A stretch of DNA of 5,738 bases from Candidatus Aminicenantota bacterium (GTDB lineage: Bacteria > Acidobacteriota > Aminicenantia > S016-38). Every line of letters begins with the position of its first letter. Position 1 is the first letter of the stretch. The notes beneath the pieces are model-generated. The model made no database searches, had not been told where the DNA came from, and worked only from the letters and a program-made list of their open reading frames with translations. Below, in pieces: positions 4,829-5,738 of the stretch. The position numbers were made by a program, and so were the translations under genes. Location of the stretch: positions 1 to 5,738 of the forward strand of contig JAMOUL010000331.1 in NCBI GenBank assembly GCA_027062035.1, written 5' to 3'.

Positions 4829-5738
4829 TTATATAAATCTGCTGGCAACCTCAATGTTCGTTTATCTGTTATTTAATCCCCTTTCCTGTTTATCCCCGGG
4901 CTTTCAGCTCACATATTTTGTTACCCTGGGGCTGATACTCTTCGCCGAAAAATTCAAAAACATGCCCGGGATACAGAGCTTCTTCCTGTTCTCCACCGTA
5001 GCATTTTTCTTTTCCCTACCAATCTCCCTTTATCATTTCCACCGGGTAAATCTTCTTTCTCCCTTCAACAACATGATAGCTGCCACATTGCTCCCCTTCC
5101 TGATATTGACTTCAGCAGGGTGGGCAACAGGGCTAAAATTTCTTCTTCCCCCTTCCAGACTATTTATCGACCTTCTGCTTTCCCTTGACGGTTTGAAGCT
5201 TACTTTAATCTCGGTACCGGCAATTCCGTTGGTTTTAATATTGGTGGCTATTGTAGTCCTTATTCTCTCATTCAGAATAAAATGGTTTGTTCTGGTCCCG
5301 CTTCTTCTCCTGGTTTATCCCGGGAAAACCATTAAACGTTTTGAAGTTATATTTCTCGATGTGGGACAGGGAGATTCGGTGCTTGTAAAGTGTCCTCCAG
5401 TGGTGTTCCTGTACGACGGTGGAGGAAGTCACAGTCGACGGTTTGATGTGGGCGAGTACATAACCTCCCCTGCCCTATGGGCTGAAGGAATTAGAAAGCT
5501 GGACGGTATTTTTGTTTCCCATTATCATCCAGATCATGCGGCAGGTCTTCTGGCCATAATCGAGAATTTTCCATACAAACGCTTCTTCTACAGCGAAGTA
5601 GCAGAAGATGACCCTATCTTCAAGGAACTCATGATGAAGGTTCCGGAGGAGAAAAGGATGAGGTTAAAGAAAGGAGACGAATTCACCTTTGGAAGCTGTA
5701 AAATAAGGGTTCTACATCCTCCCCCATTAACCGCTCCG
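4638..5738 (+). CDS. comEC: ComEC/Rec2, C-terminal fragment: channel plus metallo-beta-lactamase domain (runs off right edge)
   Basis: This frame is open from an ATG at 4638 to the last base (367 codons, no stop) and continues ComEC from where the upstream frame breaks. The real joint is near 4649; the ATG may be fortuitous. Residues about 5-220 are rich in membrane helices of the competence domain and include GSPSIDRA (39-46) and PGFQLTYF. From about 237 a metallo-beta-lactamase domain begins, with DVGQGDS (241-247), YDGGG, and the metal site HYHPDH at 295-300 (5520-5537), followed by FGSCKIRVLHPP. This domain is thought to degrade the non-transported strand in many ComEC proteins. Together with the upstream fragment it gives about 600 residues, and the rest of the domain lies outside the window. 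Conservation of late motifs suggests the break is recent or artefactual. Confidence 0.85.
   Translation, partial: MLGFLYFVWLISGLFTHRRNLRLWVSLASLGVFYMWMEGSPSIDRASLIAALLIGGKLLWRDIDYINLLATSMFVYLLFNPLSCLSPGFQLTYFVTLGLILFAEKFKNMPGIQSFFLFSTVAFFFSLPISLYHFHRVNLLSPFNNMIAATLLPFLILTSAGWATGLKFLLPPSRLFIDLLLSLDGLKLTLISVPAIPLVLILVAIVVLILSFRIKWFVLVPLLLLVYPGKTIKRFEVIFLDVGQGDSVLVKCPPVVFLYDGGGSHSRRFDVGEYITSPALWAEGIRKLDGIFVSHYHPDHAAGLLAIIENFPYKRFFYSEVAEDDPIFKELMMKVPEEKRMRLKKGDEFTFGSCKIRVLHPPPLTAP

Overview
The window comes from a bacterium. The minus strand at the left end is the 5' part of a 16S rRNA gene that carries the bacterial signature GCTGCCTCCCGTAGGAGT (25-42) and the standard 5' conserved block (375-394). 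GC-rich hairpins in the rRNA (one with a TTCG loop), frequent AGA/AGG and ATA codons, and a ferredoxin-dependent 2-oxoacid oxidoreductase suggest an anaerobic or microaerophilic, possibly thermophilic, lineage. I cannot name the phylum. Some bases of the 16S are unusual (see findings), so a poorly sampled lineage is possible.

Layout: (1) 1-401, 16S rRNA 5' end, minus strand, running off the left edge. (2) 402-810, an AT-rich divergent control region. It holds three consensus-like sigma-70 promoters in tandem pointing left into the rRNA (P1 671-699, P2 586-613, P3 512-540). A good promoter (754-782) points right. Two copies of a 31-bp element each span a -10 box, the start site and a small perfect or near-perfect hairpin. 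(3) 811-3561, korD-korA-korB-korC, the four subunits of a 2-oxoglutarate (2-oxoacid):ferredoxin oxidoreductase. (4) 3558-3932, a MutT-like Nudix hydrolase. (5) 3929 to the right edge, a ComEC/Rec2 DNA-uptake channel gene whose reading frame is broken near 4646-4650. The remainder lies in another frame and runs off the window.

The rightward genes look like one transcription unit: all five gene junctions are 4-base NTGA overlaps (ATGA, ATGA, ATGA, GTGA, TTGA). The Kor enzyme would interconvert 2-oxoglutarate and succinyl-CoA using ferredoxin, in the oxidative or the reductive TCA direction. The Nudix and ComEC genes concern nucleotide sanitation and DNA import. They share the transcript but have no obvious metabolic link to Kor.

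I see no mobile element, CRISPR array, tRNA or clear terminator. No new multi-gene system is evident. The most interesting material is the architecture of the rRNA promoter region, followed by the ComEC frame break.
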